Positions 34,581 to 43,327 of a stretch of 49,624 nucleotides of DNA are shown in pieces. Made by a program: the position numbers and the translations under genes. Position 1 is the stretch's first letter, and each line of letters starts with the position of its first letter. Source of the DNA: Spirochaetales bacterium (GTDB taxonomy: Bacteria; Spirochaetota; Spirochaetia; Treponematales; UBA12059); assembly GCA_016926955.1 (NCBI GenBank), contig JAFGNN010000075.1, positions 1 to 49,624 of the forward strand. The letters are read 5' to 3'. Under the pieces are notes generated by a model. It was given only the letters and a program-made list of their open reading frames with translations. It had not been told where the DNA came from and ran no database searches.

Positions 34581-34806
34581 GCGCGCAGGGATGCGCGCGC
34601 AGTCTGCGGCCCGTGACGCGTACGCCGCGTCACGGGTACGTCAAGGATGACGAGCGCGCAGGGATGCGCGCGCAGTCTGCGGCCCGTGACGCGTACCTCG
34701 CGTCACGGGTACGTCAAGGATGACGAGCGCGCAGGGATGCGCGCGCAGTCTGCGGCCCGTGACGCGTACCTCGCGTCACGGTTACATCATGGATGACGAG
34801 CGCGCA
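34581..34806 (+). repeat. three-hairpin element, copy B: 73-bp tandem array
   Basis: There are three full units (34581, 34654, 34727) and the start of a fourth (34800-34806), period 73. Each holds hairpin 1 GCGCGC-AGGGAT-GCGCGC, hairpin 2 CCCGTGACGCG/CGCGTCACGGG (11 bp) and hairpin 3 CGTCA-AGGA-TGACG. The last unit ends ATCATGGATGACGAG. The gap 34553-35096 contains this array, unremarkable DNA at 34807-35038 and the next gene's promoter; I see no coding gene. Confidence 0.95.
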
Positions 34807-35038
34807 GCCCGCCAAAGAAAAGACAAGACGTCGGACTCCACACGCGGACGCCGAGCGGAACACGGTCAGCGATCGCGCATCCCGGCCTGGCTCCTCGGCA
34901 CGAGACCGGTCGAATCCGATCTTGGTACCGGGACAGGGCGCGAGGAGTGGGACGGCCGGCGCCTTTCCTTCGCCTCTGGCGCCTTCTTGGCGCTCTTCGG
35001 CGCTGCGTCGCGTTTCCAATCGGACAAAATTGCTCGTA

Positions 35039-35067
35039 TTGCCTCCGACGGCGGCGGTCGGTATGAT
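35039..35067 (+). promoter_or_regulatory. sigma-70 promoter of the surface lipoprotein gene
   Basis: TTGCCT (35039-35044), a 17-bp spacer and TATGAT (35062-35067) give a leader of about 23 nt. GGAG sits 7 nt before the ATG. Confidence 0.7.
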
Positions 35068-35096
35068 GCCCGCATCCCGAATCGTGGAGTCCTTCG

Positions 35097-37571
35097 ATGC
35101 ACGTTTTCAAGCGCCGTTCCGGCGCGCCCCTCGCCGCCGCCCTGCCGGCCGTGGCGGCCCTCTTCCTGCTTACGGCCTGTCCTCCGCCTGCCGGTCCCGA
35201 TCCGCTTCCCGGCGACGACCCCATCGTGACGCCCGATCCGGATCCGGATCCGGATTTACCGGGCGGACTCGCCATCTGGGAGGCCATCCCCTCGAGCGTA
35301 GCCCCGGTCCCGCTCGACTCGTCTTTTCTCGTCCGCTTCGACAAGGACATCGAGGCATCCACTGCACCAGACGGGCTGCGCCTGTTGAAGGAGGGGACGG
35401 CGGTCGAGGCCTCGGTCCACTTCGATCCATACTCGCCGAAGCAGCTTTTTCTCGATCCGGCTGCCGACCTGGTTCCCGGCGCGACCTACGTCCTCGAAGC
35501 TACCACCTCGCTCCGGGCGACCGACGGTTCGAGCCTGGGCGCGGCATGGACGCGGACCTACGTCGCCGCCGTACCGATGGCGCCGAGCATAACGGCGTAT
35601 CGCGCCTCGACGATGTTGACGACCATCGCCGACGGCGCCTGGACCAACGACGACGTCCGCGCCAAGGCTTCGCGTCCATCAGCGTACCCGGGCGGAACCC
35701 TCTCCATCCTCTGGAGCCTCGACGGCGAAGCCTGGACCGAATCAACCGGCACGCCGGGCACATCGACGGAACAGACCAGGACGACCGCCGACGGAGAGGA
35801 GCTCCGCATCAAGGCGCGCTACAGCTACGACGGCGTCGCCTACGAGTCGGACCCCATCACGGTCAGGGTCGACAAGACCCGACCCCGCGTGATCTCGTGC
35901 GAGGAGCCTGCCCACGGCCGCCTCGTCGTCGAGCTTTCGGAACCGGTCTACAAATCGACCGCGGGCCTCGCGCCCACCTCGGCGGACTTCGGTCTACAGA
36001 GCGCCGAACTCTGGGGCGCCCAGTTCACCGTCACCGCGGTCGAAGGATCCGGAGCGTCGTGGACCCTCGACTATACGTACCGAGACTCGAACGGCGACCA
36101 CGTCGAGCTCGTCGCGGCGGGCATGGATCTGGCGGGAAACCGCACCGAGTGGTTCGAGACCGGCGTCGTCACCCTCAAGGCGCCGACCGGGTATACGGCG
36201 ACCGTGGTCGCGGACGGCACGATCGCTGTCGACGCCGCGCTCGGCCCGGACTTCGGCGACGGATTCGCGGCGGCCGCCCCGACAGACGACACGGACTGGG
36301 GACTTTCCTGGTCCGCGAGCGCGGACGGCGCTCCGGTCACCTTCACCGGTCTCGAACTCGAAACCCGCTACTACCTCCGCGTTGCCAACACGATCAGCAC
36401 GGTCGGCCGTTCGAAAGGAGTCAAGGTGCCTGTCTGGGGAGCCCGGAATTACCTGTACCCCGTATTGCCCTTCGACGAAGGTTCGGGCACGGAAATTGAC
36501 CCGTGGCTGATCCGGAACCGCGCGGATCTCGAGAACATGCTCGACGACGCCGCAATGCGCGACGACCATTTCCGCCTTGCCGCCGACCTGGACCTTTCGC
36601 GCTACCCGTGGATATCCGTCGGGTTCGTCGGTTCCTTCGAATTCACCGGAGCGTTCGACGGAGCCGGTTTCTCGATCGCGGGCGGCGCGACAGAGCTTTG
36701 GAACGGCGGCATTTTCGCAAAGATCCGCGACGCCGGCATCCGGAACCTTCTGATTGACGGGGCGCGCATCGACGGCGATTACCGGCCGCAAGGCGCGGTG
36801 GCCAACGAGGCCTACGGCTCAAGCCTGATCGAGAACGTGGGCGTCGAAGGGCTCGAAGTGACGGGCGGCAGCTGGACGGGCGGGCTCGTGGGCTACGCGG
36901 GCAAGGGGTCCGAGGACGACAATGCCGTCGTCGTCCGCCGGAGTTACGTCACCGGAAAAGTCACAGCCTCCGACCAGGGTTATGTCGGCGGCATCGCCGG
37001 CAGCGCGACGGAAGCCCTCATCGAGGACTGCTTCGCTGCTGTCGACATCGTCGACACGACGCGGGATTATTGCGCGGGTCTCGTGGGAGACGCGGAACAC
37101 GGAACGGTCATACGCCGCGCTTACGCCACCGGAGCGATCGACACCACGGGCTGCGGTTCGGGGCTCGTCGGCATCCACGCGGCGGCCACGGTCAAGCCGG
37201 TGCTCGAGAACCTGGTGGCCATGAATCCGTCGATCGGCGAGAGCGGCTACGACTCGACGTACGACAAGCGCTACCGCGCCGTGTACGCCTCCGTCGGCAC
37301 CTATCCGCTTTCGAACTTCGCCACGGCGTCCGGCATTTACGCCAATTCGGCCATGGCCGTCGACGGCGCGACCGTGGCGGATTCGGACGTGAACGGTACC
37401 GGCATGTCGATCGTGGCGTTCAAGTCGGCCGCGAGCGCCTGCTTCGCCGCCTGGGACTTCACGGTTACCGGCCCCTGGATCATGGGTACCGACGGCCCCC
37501 TGCTCCGCGACATGCCGCTCGGAGGCGGCACGTACGGCATCCCATCGCTCGACCCGGTAGCCTGGGACTGA
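35097..37571 (+). CDS. surface lipoprotein with Ig-like domains and GLUG repeats
   Basis: 824 aa. A signal peptide with lipobox LLTAC (Cys28) is followed by a Pro/Asp spacer (PDPDPDPD). The next part is a Big_5/SbsA-like Ig domain (AIWEAIPSSVAPVPLDSSFLVRF region) and further beta-rich domains. Residues ~460-720 carry GLUG-type turns (GGLVGYAGKG, GGIAGSATEA, AGLVGDAEHG, SGLVGIHAAA) that suggest a beta-helix. It is probably anchored in the outer membrane and exposed, with an adhesive or polysaccharide-binding role, but no catalytic motif is seen. It is monocistronic, with its own promoter and a strong terminator. Codon use is like the neighbours. Confidence 0.85.
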   Translation: MHVFKRRSGAPLAAALPAVAALFLLTACPPPAGPDPLPGDDPIVTPDPDPDPDLPGGLAIWEAIPSSVAPVPLDSSFLVRFDKDIEASTAPDGLRLLKEGTAVEASVHFDPYSPKQLFLDPAADLVPGATYVLEATTSLRATDGSSLGAAWTRTYVAAVPMAPSITAYRASTMLTTIADGAWTNDDVRAKASRPSAYPGGTLSILWSLDGEAWTESTGTPGTSTEQTRTTADGEELRIKARYSYDGVAYESDPITVRVDKTRPRVISCEEPAHGRLVVELSEPVYKSTAGLAPTSADFGLQSAELWGAQFTVTAVEGSGASWTLDYTYRDSNGDHVELVAAGMDLAGNRTEWFETGVVTLKAPTGYTATVVADGTIAVDAALGPDFGDGFAAAAPTDDTDWGLSWSASADGAPVTFTGLELETRYYLRVANTISTVGRSKGVKVPVWGARNYLYPVLPFDEGSGTEIDPWLIRNRADLENMLDDAAMRDDHFRLAADLDLSRYPWISVGFVGSFEFTGAFDGAGFSIAGGATELWNGGIFAKIRDAGIRNLLIDGARIDGDYRPQGAVANEAYGSSLIENVGVEGLEVTGGSWTGGLVGYAGKGSEDDNAVVVRRSYVTGKVTASDQGYVGGIAGSATEALIEDCFAAVDIVDTTRDYCAGLVGDAEHGTVIRRAYATGAIDTTGCGSGLVGIHAAATVKPVLENLVAMNPSIGESGYDSTYDKRYRAVYASVGTYPLSNFATASGIYANSAMAVDGATVADSDVNGTGMSIVAFKSAASACFAAWDFTVTGPWIMGTDGPLLRDMPLGGGTYGIPSLDPVAWD

Positions 37572-37594
37572 GGGTTCTGCGCTTAAAAACCAAA

Positions 37595-37625
37595 ACCGCC
37601 CGGGTCCGGTCCCGGGCGGTTTTTT
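37595..37625. terminator. strong intrinsic terminator, bidirectional
   Basis: The 10-bp stem ACCGCCCGGG/CCCGGGCGGT with loop TCCGGT is followed by TTTTTAT on plus. On minus it is followed by TTTGGTTTTTAAG. It serves the lipoprotein gene and the convergent DUF454 gene. Confidence 0.92.
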
Positions 37626-37637
37626 ATGGTCCTGACC

Positions 37638-38054
37638 CTACTCCGCCTTTTCAAGCGCCTCGGGCGCCCGGGCGCGCGCGGCGCGGCGTTCGGGCGTGGG
37701 AATCAGGGCGACCCAGGTCGAGCCCGCTGAGGCGAGGCCGATGACGAGCAGCTTCAGCCAGAGCGGGGGCATGGCCAGGGCGCCGACCGTGGCGAAGCCC
37801 ATCATGGCCGAGATGGAGATGAGCTTGCCGCGGCGGCTTATGGTGCCTTCCTCGACGAAGCGGCGCACGCCGGGGCCGAAACGGGGGTGGGCGACCACCT
37901 TCTCGTACATGCGCCGGTTTGTGCGGATGAAGGCCAGGGCAGCCAGTATCCAGAAGATGGTGGTGGGCAGGCCCGGCAGGAAGACGCCGGCCCAGCCGAG
38001 GGCGAAGGCCAGCATGCCGAGCGCCATGACGAGCCGCCGTTTTCCTTCGTTCAT
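37638..38054 (-). CDS. DUF454 (YbaN-type) inner-membrane protein
   Basis: 138 aa with an N-terminal pair of membrane segments and a C-terminal pair. The family signature LGWAGVFLPGLPTTIFWILAA is at ~15-35 and is followed by NRRMYEKVVAHPRFGPGVRRFVEEGTISRRGK, the conserved cytoplasmic loop. YbaN-like proteins have no settled function. The start at 38054 follows GGGGGA; five extra codons to 38069 have no ribosome site. A perfect 14-bp palindrome lies 19 bp upstream. Confidence 0.85.
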   Translation of the reverse strand: MNEGKRRLVMALGMLAFALGWAGVFLPGLPTTIFWILAALAFIRTNRRMYEKVVAHPRFGPGVRRFVEEGTISRRGKLISISAMMGFATVGALAMPPLWLKLLVIGLASAGSTWVALIPTPERRAARARAPEALEKAE

Positions 38055-38072
38055 CGCAGGTTCCCCCATTTC

Positions 38073-38086
38073 GGTATCATGATACC
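38073..38086. promoter_or_regulatory. 14-bp perfect palindrome upstream of the DUF454 gene
   Basis: GGTATCATGATACC is fully self-complementary and sits in the 172-bp gap between catalase and DUF454. The size suits a dimeric helix-turn-helix regulator. TATCAT within it could double as a -10 on either strand. Confidence 0.5.
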
Positions 38087-38226
38087 ACTATTCCCGCCCC
38101 CGAGTCCAGTATGGAACGGGGGCGGGAAGGAGCCCGGTCCGCGCGGCGGGACAGAGGCGCTCCGTCGCGCGGGACCAGCCCACGGGACGCCCGGAGCCAG
38201 CCTGCGCCGGCCCGGGCGCGCGGAGC

Positions 38227-39684
38227 TCAGAGCCCCGCTTTCGAGAGGGGAATGCCGAGCGCCTTGGCCACGCCTTCGCCGTAAGCCGGGTCGACCTTGT
38301 GGCAGTTGCCGATGTGGCGGAGCTTGACCTCCTCGGGAGCGTCGCCCATGGCGCGGGCGGTGTTGCCGAAGAGGGCTTCCTTCTGGCCTGAGTCCATCAT
38401 CCGGAACAGGGCGCGCGGCTGGCTCCAGTGGTCGCCGTCGTCCTCGTAGTGGCTCCAGCGGCCCGCGGCGCCCTCCAGGTCGAGCGGCGGCTCGGAGAAG
38501 TCGCGCTGCTCCTGCCACTCGCCGTAGCTGTTCGGCTCGTAGCCGAGGGTCGAGCCGTAGTTGCCGTCCACGCGCATCTGCCCGTCGCGGTGGAAGGCGT
38601 GGTAGGGGCAGCGCGGTGCGTTGACCGGAATCTGGCCGTGGTTGACGCCGAGTCGGTAGCGCTGGGCGTCGCCGTAGCTGAAGAGCCGGCCCTGCAGCAT
38701 CTTGTCGGGCGAATAGCCGAGGCCCGGCACGATGTTGGCGGGGTTGAACGCCGCCTGCTCGACGTCCGCGAAGTAGTTCTCCGGATTGCGGTTCAGCTCG
38801 AGCACGCCGACCTCGTGGAGCGGGTAGTCCTTGTGCGGCCAGACCTTGGTCAGGTCGAAGGGGTTGAAGGGGAAGTCCTTGGCGGCCTTCTCGGGCACCA
38901 CCTGGATCGACAGGGTCCAGCGCGGGAAGTCCTTGCGCTCGATGGCCTCGTAGAGGTCCCGCTGGTGGCTCTCGCGGCACTTGCCGATGAGGGCCTCCGC
39001 CTCGGCGTCGGTCAGGCACTTGATGCCCTGTTGCGTCTTGAAGTGGTACTTGACCCAATAGCGCTCGCCCTTCGCGTTGATCATCGAGTAGGTGTGGCTG
39101 CCGTAGCCGTTCATGTGGCGATAGCTGGCCGGGATGCCCCGCTCGCTCATGGTGATGGTCACCTGGTGGATGGCCTCCGGCAGGTTCGTCCAGAAGTCCC
39201 AGTTGTTCTTCGCGCTGCGCAGGTTGGTGCGCGGGTCGCGCTTGACCGCGTGGTTCAGGTCGGGGAACTTGAGCGGGTCCTTGAGGAAGAAGACCGGGGT
39301 GTTGTTGCCCACGAGGTCCCAGTTGCCCTCCTCGGTGTAGTACTTCATGGCGAAACCGCGGATGTCCCGCTCGGCGTCGGCCGCCCCCCGCTCGCCGGCG
39401 ACGGTGGAGAAGCGCACGAAGACCTCGGTCTTCTTGCCCACCTGCGAAAAGAGCTTGGCCCTGGTCCACCGCGTGATGTCCTGCGTCACCGTGAAGGTGC
39501 CGAACGCGCCCGAACCCTTGGCGTGCATGCGCCGCTCGGGTATGACCTCGCGGTCGAAGTGCGCAAGCTTTTCGAGGAACCACGCGTCCTGGAGGAGCAT
39601 AGGCCCGCGGGGCCCCGCGGTCATCGAGTGATTGTTGTCCGGCACGGGCGCGCCGGCCGCCGTCGTCAACTTTTTCCCTGCCAT
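38227..39684 (-). CDS. kat: monofunctional heme catalase (small-subunit type)
   Basis: 485 aa. It disproportionates hydrogen peroxide to water and oxygen. Signatures are the distal His in [13 protein letters not shown], distal Asn in NNTPVFF, proximal heme Tyr in [14 protein letters not shown], and [18 protein letters not shown]. Length fits clade 3 cytoplasmic catalases. The start at 39684 follows GGGAGG; the in-frame extension to 39780 lacks homology. It is monocistronic with its own promoter, and not clearly under the sigma-54 control of the peroxiredoxin next door. Confidence 0.96.
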   Translation of the reverse strand: MAGKKLTTAAGAPVPDNNHSMTAGPRGPMLLQDAWFLEKLAHFDREVIPERRMHAKGSGAFGTFTVTQDITRWTRAKLFSQVGKKTEVFVRFSTVAGERGAADAERDIRGFAMKYYTEEGNWDLVGNNTPVFFLKDPLKFPDLNHAVKRDPRTNLRSAKNNWDFWTNLPEAIHQVTITMSERGIPASYRHMNGYGSHTYSMINAKGERYWVKYHFKTQQGIKCLTDAEAEALIGKCRESHQRDLYEAIERKDFPRWTLSIQVVPEKAAKDFPFNPFDLTKVWPHKDYPLHEVGVLELNRNPENYFADVEQAAFNPANIVPGLGYSPDKMLQGRLFSYGDAQRYRLGVNHGQIPVNAPRCPYHAFHRDGQMRVDGNYGSTLGYEPNSYGEWQEQRDFSEPPLDLEGAAGRWSHYEDDGDHWSQPRALFRMMDSGQKEALFGNTARAMGDAPEEVKLRHIGNCHKVDPAYGEGVAKALGIPLSKAGL

Positions 39685-39707
39685 GGAAGACCTCCCTCGG
39701 TCACGGG

Positions 39708-39772
39708 CGCCGCCCGCGCGGAGGCGGGCGGCGTTCGAAGTCCATTGTCCGCCGATACGGCGCGGGGGGCAA
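39708..39772 (-). promoter_or_regulatory. catalase promoter with spacer palindrome and leader hairpin
   Basis: On the minus strand, TTGCCC (39772-39767), a 17-bp spacer and GACAAT (39749-39744). The spacer carries CGCCG-ATA-CGGCG (39750-39762), a possible repressor site. Downstream, the leader forms a 10-bp hairpin CGCCGCCCGC/GCGGGCGGCG (39708-39733). Confidence 0.5.
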
Positions 39773-39800
39773 CCTTTCAATGCGCCGCCCCGCCCCTCTC

Positions 39801-39831
39801 CGGAAGGGCCGCGCGGGGAACGCGCAGGCCG
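39801..39831. repeat. isolated box of the dispersed element
   Basis: CGGAAGGGCCGCGCGGGGAA followed by CGCGCAGGCCG matches the box at 44095-44124 at nearly all positions and, more loosely, the one at 33332. The three-hairpin part is absent here; the rest of the 39685-39907 gap is GC-rich with no gene. Confidence 0.7.
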
Positions 39832-39907
39832 CGAGCGCCCTGATCCGGGCCGCCTGCGGCACCCCGATCCGGGCGCCGCGCGGCCCGGCTCCCCATTTCC
39901 TTCCCGA

Positions 39908-40621
39908 TTATTTCTTCGTGATGGCCTTGAGCACCGTGTCGCGGTCGACCTTCTTGAGGCAGAAGAACCAGTCCTTGCAGGTGACTCCTTCCTGCTTGCC
40001 GTCCATGCGGTCCTTGGCGGTGCCGCAGCTGCCGGCGGTGGGGACGATGAAGTCGTCGCCGGGGCGCCAGTCGGCGGGACAGGCGACGCCGAACTCGTCG
40101 GCGGCCTTGAGGGCCTGGACCACGCGGATGAGCTCGTCGAAGTTGCGGCCGATGGAGAGCGGGTAGTAGATGATGGTGCGGATGATCCCTTTGGGATCGA
40201 TGAAGAAGACCGCGCGGACGGCCTTGGTGGTGGCTTCGCCGGGCTGGATCATGCCGTACTTCTTCGCCACTTCCATGGTGATGTCCTCGATGAGGGGGAA
40301 CTTCACCTCGACGTCCTTCATGCCCTTGTAGTCGATCTTTTCCTTGATGGTGCGGAGCCAGGCGATGTGGCTGTACAGGCCGTCGACCGAGAGGCCGACC
40401 AGCTTGCAGTTGAGCTCGTCGAACTTGGATTCGAGGGTGGCGAAGGTCATGAACTCGGAGGTGCAGACCGGGGTGAAGTCGGCCGGGTGGCTGAAGAGGA
40501 TGACCCACTTGCCCTCGTACTGCTTGGGAAAGTCGATCTCGCCCTGGGTGGTGACGGCCTTGAAGGCCGGGGCTTTTTCGCCGATGCGGGGCATGCTGAC
40601 GGTTGCGGTGTCGTTTTCCAT
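39908..40621 (-). CDS. Prx6-type peroxiredoxin with archaeal-type C-terminal cysteines
   Basis: 237 aa thioredoxin-fold peroxidase reducing hydrogen peroxide, organic peroxides and probably peroxynitrite. The peroxidatic Cys53 is in [10 protein letters not shown], with the supporting Arg in the [11 protein letters not shown] region. The C-terminal dimerisation domain holds Cys215 and Cys221 in [10 protein letters not shown], spaced as in the thermophilic archaeal 2-Cys enzymes of this class, where they resolve the disulfide. Cys181 and Cys199 are additional. AAGGAG lies upstream of the ATG. A sigma-54 promoter and three upstream activator-like sites link it to the divergent NorR-like regulator. 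Confidence 0.93.
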   Translation of the reverse strand: MENDTATVSMPRIGEKAPAFKAVTTQGEIDFPKQYEGKWVILFSHPADFTPVCTSEFMTFATLESKFDELNCKLVGLSVDGLYSHIAWLRTIKEKIDYKGMKDVEVKFPLIEDITMEVAKKYGMIQPGEATTKAVRAVFFIDPKGIIRTIIYYPLSIGRNFDELIRVVQALKAADEFGVACPADWRPGDDFIVPTAGSCGTAKDRMDGKQEGVTCKDWFFCLKKVDRDTVLKAITKK

Positions 40622-40675
40622 GAATGGACTCCTTTGGTGGAATAATGAACCGGCGCAGGCCGGTCACAAGTATTT

Positions 40676-40692
40676 AGCAAATCTCGTGCCAA
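40676..40692 (-). promoter_or_regulatory. sigma-54 promoter of the peroxiredoxin gene
   Basis: On the minus strand the sequence TTGGCACGAGATTTGCT (40692-40676) matches the sigma-54 consensus TGGCACG-N4-TTGCW at every conserved position, including the -24 GG and -12 GC. Transcription would start near 40665, about 44 nt before the ATG. Confidence 0.88.
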
Positions 40693-40764
40693 CCTGTAGC
40701 CGAAGGGAAAAGTGCAGATGGAAAAGGAAATATGCGTTGCGGCTTTGGCGTATGCTTGCCTGAT

Positions 40765-40818
40765 ACCGAAATGTCGGTGATACTGCACCGAAAGGACGGT
40801 GGACACCGAAATGACGGA
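40765..40818. promoter_or_regulatory. three enhancer-like palindromes for the NorR-like activator
   Basis: The sites are ACCGAAATGTCGGT (40765-40778), ACCGAAAGGACGGT (40787-40800) and ACCGAAATGACGGA (40805-40818). Starts are 22 and 18 bp apart, close to two helical turns. They lie 70-125 bp upstream of the sigma-54 promoter and overlap the start of the regulator gene, so autoregulation is also possible. Confidence 0.8.
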
Positions 40819-42421
40819 AGGACCGCGGCTCAGGCCGGACTGGGCGGCGCTCGGGCAGGAAACCCGCCTGGCGCCCGAAGGGACCATGGACATCGTGCTC
40901 GAGTCGCTGCGCGAGCTGGTGGACTACGAGCTCGCGGTGGTGCTGAGCGCCGAGGAGGGCGGGCGCCTGACGGTGCGCCGCGCGCGCGGCCCCCTGGCCA
41001 CCAAGCGGCTCGCGGGCTACTCGATCTCGCTGGCCGAGCGGCGCGACCTGGCGGCCCTGCTCGCAGGGCTCGTGCCGCGCCTTCTGGACCACGACGCCGA
41101 GCACGTGGACACCTACGCGGAGATACTGGACCTGCCGGACGAGCATTCGTGCCTGGCCGCGCCGCTCGTGGTGGACGGGGAGGCCATCGGGCTCCTCACC
41201 CTGGACCACCGGAGCTGCGGGGTCTTCTCGGGCCAGATCGTTCGCTTTATCGGGGTGATCTCGAAGCTGGTGGCCCTGGCCCTGGTGCAGTCGGAGACCT
41301 CGCGCTCCTTGCGCGAGCGCAACGAAAGCCTGCTTGCCGAGCGCAACCGCCTGCTCGAGCGCGACTCGGACGTATTCCGCGATCTTGCCGGTTCGAGCCC
41401 GGCCTGGCTCGACGCCATCAACTCGGTGCGGCTCGTGGCCTCGACCGATTCGCCGGTGCTGCTGCTCGGCGAGACGGGAACGGGCAAGGAGGAGGCCGCG
41501 CGCGCCATCCACCGCCTATCGGCTCGCGCGGGCGGCCCCTTCGTGGCGCTCAACTGCTCGGCCCTGCCGCCGGCCCTGGCCGAGAGCGAGCTATTCGGCC
41601 ACGAAAAGGGCTCCTTCACCGGGGCGCAAGGCCTGCGGCGCGGCCGCTTCGAGCTGGCGCACGGCGGGACGCTCTTCCTCGACGAGATCGGCGACCTGCC
41701 GCCCGAGATCCAGCCGAAGCTGCTCCGCGCCATCCAGGAGGGGCGCTTCGAGCGGGTGGGCGGCGAGAAGCCGGTGCAGGTGGACGCGCGCATCGTCGCG
41801 GCCACCCATGTCGACCTGGGCGCGGCCGTCGAGGCTGGGCGCTTCCGCGAGGACCTCTTCTACCGCGTGGCGGTCTTTCCGGTGCGCCTGCCGCCCCTGC
41901 GCGAGCGCGGCGACGACGCGGTGGCCATCGCGGAACTCTTCGCCTCGCGCCTGCGCGCGCGGCCGGGCTGGGAGGGGCTCTCGTTCTCCGCCGAGGCCCT
42001 GGCGCAGATCGCCGCGCGGCCCTGGCCCGGCAACGTGCGCGAGCTCCGGAACGCGGTGGAGCGCGCGGCCATCCTGGCGCGCGGCGGTCTCGTCGGGGCG
42101 GCGGAGCTCTGCGCGGGCGACTGGGCGAAGGGAAAGCCCGCTCCCTGCGCCGCTCCCGGCTGCTGCGACGGCGCCTTCGCCGCGGCGTGCGCTGATCCGG
42201 CCGAGGCCACGACGGGGGCCGCCGCAGGCGCGCCGGCAGGCGACGCGGCGGAGACCCTCGAGGCAGCCCAGAAGCGCCACGTCGAGCGGGCGTTGGAACG
42301 CGCGGGCGGCAAGGTCTACGGACCGGACGGGGCGGCGGCGGCGCTGGGCCTCAAGCCGAGTACCTTGCAGAGCCGCATGAAAAAGCTCGGCATAGACGCG
42401 GCGCGCTTCAGGCGGCCTTGA
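40799..42421 (+). CDS. NorR-like sigma-54-dependent activator (GAF, AAA+, HTH)
   Basis: 540 aa. The GAF domain spans ~28-165, AAA+ ~190-430 and a Fis-type HTH ~495-535. Walker A is GETGTGKE (224-231), the sigma-54 contact loop is GSFTGA (271-276) and Walker B is TLFLDEIGD. In the GAF domain Cys118, Asp104, Glu101 and Asp136 have the same mutual spacing as the iron ligands Cys113, Asp99, Asp96 and Asp131 of E. coli NorR, so a non-heme iron NO sensor is likely. A linker with five cysteines (438, 450, 455, 456, 464) precedes the HTH. I give the GTG at 40799 as start; the ATG at 40811 is possible. It faces the peroxiredoxin gene. Confidence 0.88.
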   Translation: MDTEMTEGPRLRPDWAALGQETRLAPEGTMDIVLESLRELVDYELAVVLSAEEGGRLTVRRARGPLATKRLAGYSISLAERRDLAALLAGLVPRLLDHDAEHVDTYAEILDLPDEHSCLAAPLVVDGEAIGLLTLDHRSCGVFSGQIVRFIGVISKLVALALVQSETSRSLRERNESLLAERNRLLERDSDVFRDLAGSSPAWLDAINSVRLVASTDSPVLLLGETGTGKEEAARAIHRLSARAGGPFVALNCSALPPALAESELFGHEKGSFTGAQGLRRGRFELAHGGTLFLDEIGDLPPEIQPKLLRAIQEGRFERVGGEKPVQVDARIVAATHVDLGAAVEAGRFREDLFYRVAVFPVRLPPLRERGDDAVAIAELFASRLRARPGWEGLSFSAEALAQIAARPWPGNVRELRNAVERAAILARGGLVGAAELCAGDWAKGKPAPCAAPGCCDGAFAAACADPAEATTGAAAGAPAGDAAETLEAAQKRHVERALERAGGKVYGPDGAAAALGLKPSTLQSRMKKLGIDAARFRRP

Positions 42422-42481
42422 GGCGGCGCGACGAAGCTTCCGGCCAAGCCTCGGCCTGGTGTCACGAAGCTTCGGGGCTCG

Positions 42482-43327
42482 TCAGCGCACCAGCAGGGCC
42501 AGCCAGGCCAGCTGGCTCGCAGCCAGGGTCGAGAGGAAGTTGACGACGTTGTTGTCGAACCAGGCGGCGCCCTTTTCGAGGCGGTTTGCCACGCGGCCCT
42601 CGGGGCGACGCTCGGACGCCCGCTCCGTCGCGGAGCCGTCGCCGCGACGGTAGCGCGCCTGGAAGAACTCGCCGAGGATTGAGTCGATCACCGAGCCGGT
42701 GAAACCCGCGCCGGTGACGAGCAGGGCCTGGAGGACGCGCGAGAGGCGCAGCTGGCCGCGCGCCAGCTCGGGCAGGGCGAGAAGCCCCACGGCCGCCCCG
42801 GCGATAAAAGCCGCTCCCGCGAGCGAGGCCGCGAAGCCCAGCGGGGACACGCCGCCCGAAAGCCCCGCCTCCACGCTACGCCCGGAGAGGATCATGCGGG
42901 GCGGAGCCTTCGAGCGGGGGCCGAGCTCGGAAGCCCAGGTGTCGGCCGTGGCGGCGGCCAGCGCGCAGGCAAAGCCCAGGTACCAGAGCTCGCGCGGCTC
43001 GAAGCGGTACAGGACGGCGAAGGCGAGCGCCGCGCCGCCGTTGGCGATCACCTGCACATGGTCGCGGCGACCGCCCTTCTCGACCACGGCCTCGACGGAG
43101 GCCGGCGCGGGGAAGAGCTTCGAGAGGATGCTCGATGAGAAGAAGAAAGAGCCGAGGACGACGAAGCCCTTCCAGCCCGCCCCCGCCCAGACGGCCGCGC
43201 CGAAGGGGATGGCCGCGGCGAGGCCCGAGCCGCTCAGGGAGCGCTTCCGCCAGGCCGGCACGGCGATCAACGCGGACGCGACGAGGCCGAAGGCGAAGTC
43301 CTTCGCGAGCTCGGGGACGGGGCTCAC
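42482..43327 (-). CDS. DUF92 protein, phytyl-phosphate kinase (VTE6)-like
   Basis: 281 aa, about seven membrane segments. DUF92 landmarks are SFFFSSSILSK, QVIANGGAALAF, ADTWASELGPRSKAPPRMI and the C-terminal DNNVVNFLSTL. Plant VTE6 and some bacterial DUF92 proteins phosphorylate phytyl monophosphate to the diphosphate. It begins with a GTG overlapping the upstream stop (GTGA), so it is coupled to the VTE5-like gene that would make its substrate. Residues ~228-250 are a charged cytoplasmic loop (RYRRGDGSATERASERRPEG). The true substrate may be farnesol or geranylgeraniol rather than phytol. Confidence 0.85.
   Translation of the reverse strand: MSPVPELAKDFAFGLVASALIAVPAWRKRSLSGSGLAAAIPFGAAVWAGAGWKGFVVLGSFFFSSSILSKLFPAPASVEAVVEKGGRRDHVQVIANGGAALAFAVLYRFEPRELWYLGFACALAAATADTWASELGPRSKAPPRMILSGRSVEAGLSGGVSPLGFAASLAGAAFIAGAAVGLLALPELARGQLRLSRVLQALLVTGAGFTGSVIDSILGEFFQARYRRGDGSATERASERRPEGRVANRLEKGAAWFDNNVVNFLSTLAASQLAWLALLVR

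Noticed and set aside
34581-34806. Possible CRISPR array
   Set aside because: The units are contiguous 73-bp tandem repeats with no unique spacers and no cas genes nearby.
34894-34916. Possible extra copy of the three-hairpin element (ACGAGACCGGTCG matches copy C)
   Set aside because: Only a 12-13 bp match to the middle stem; hairpins 1 and 3 are absent and the stem does not close well.
34793-36499. Plus-strand Arg/Gly-rich ORF (568 codons) over the lipoprotein start
   Set aside because: It is a wrong-frame reading; the lipoprotein frame has a lipobox, promoter and ribosome site. This ORF starts inside the 73-bp repeat array.
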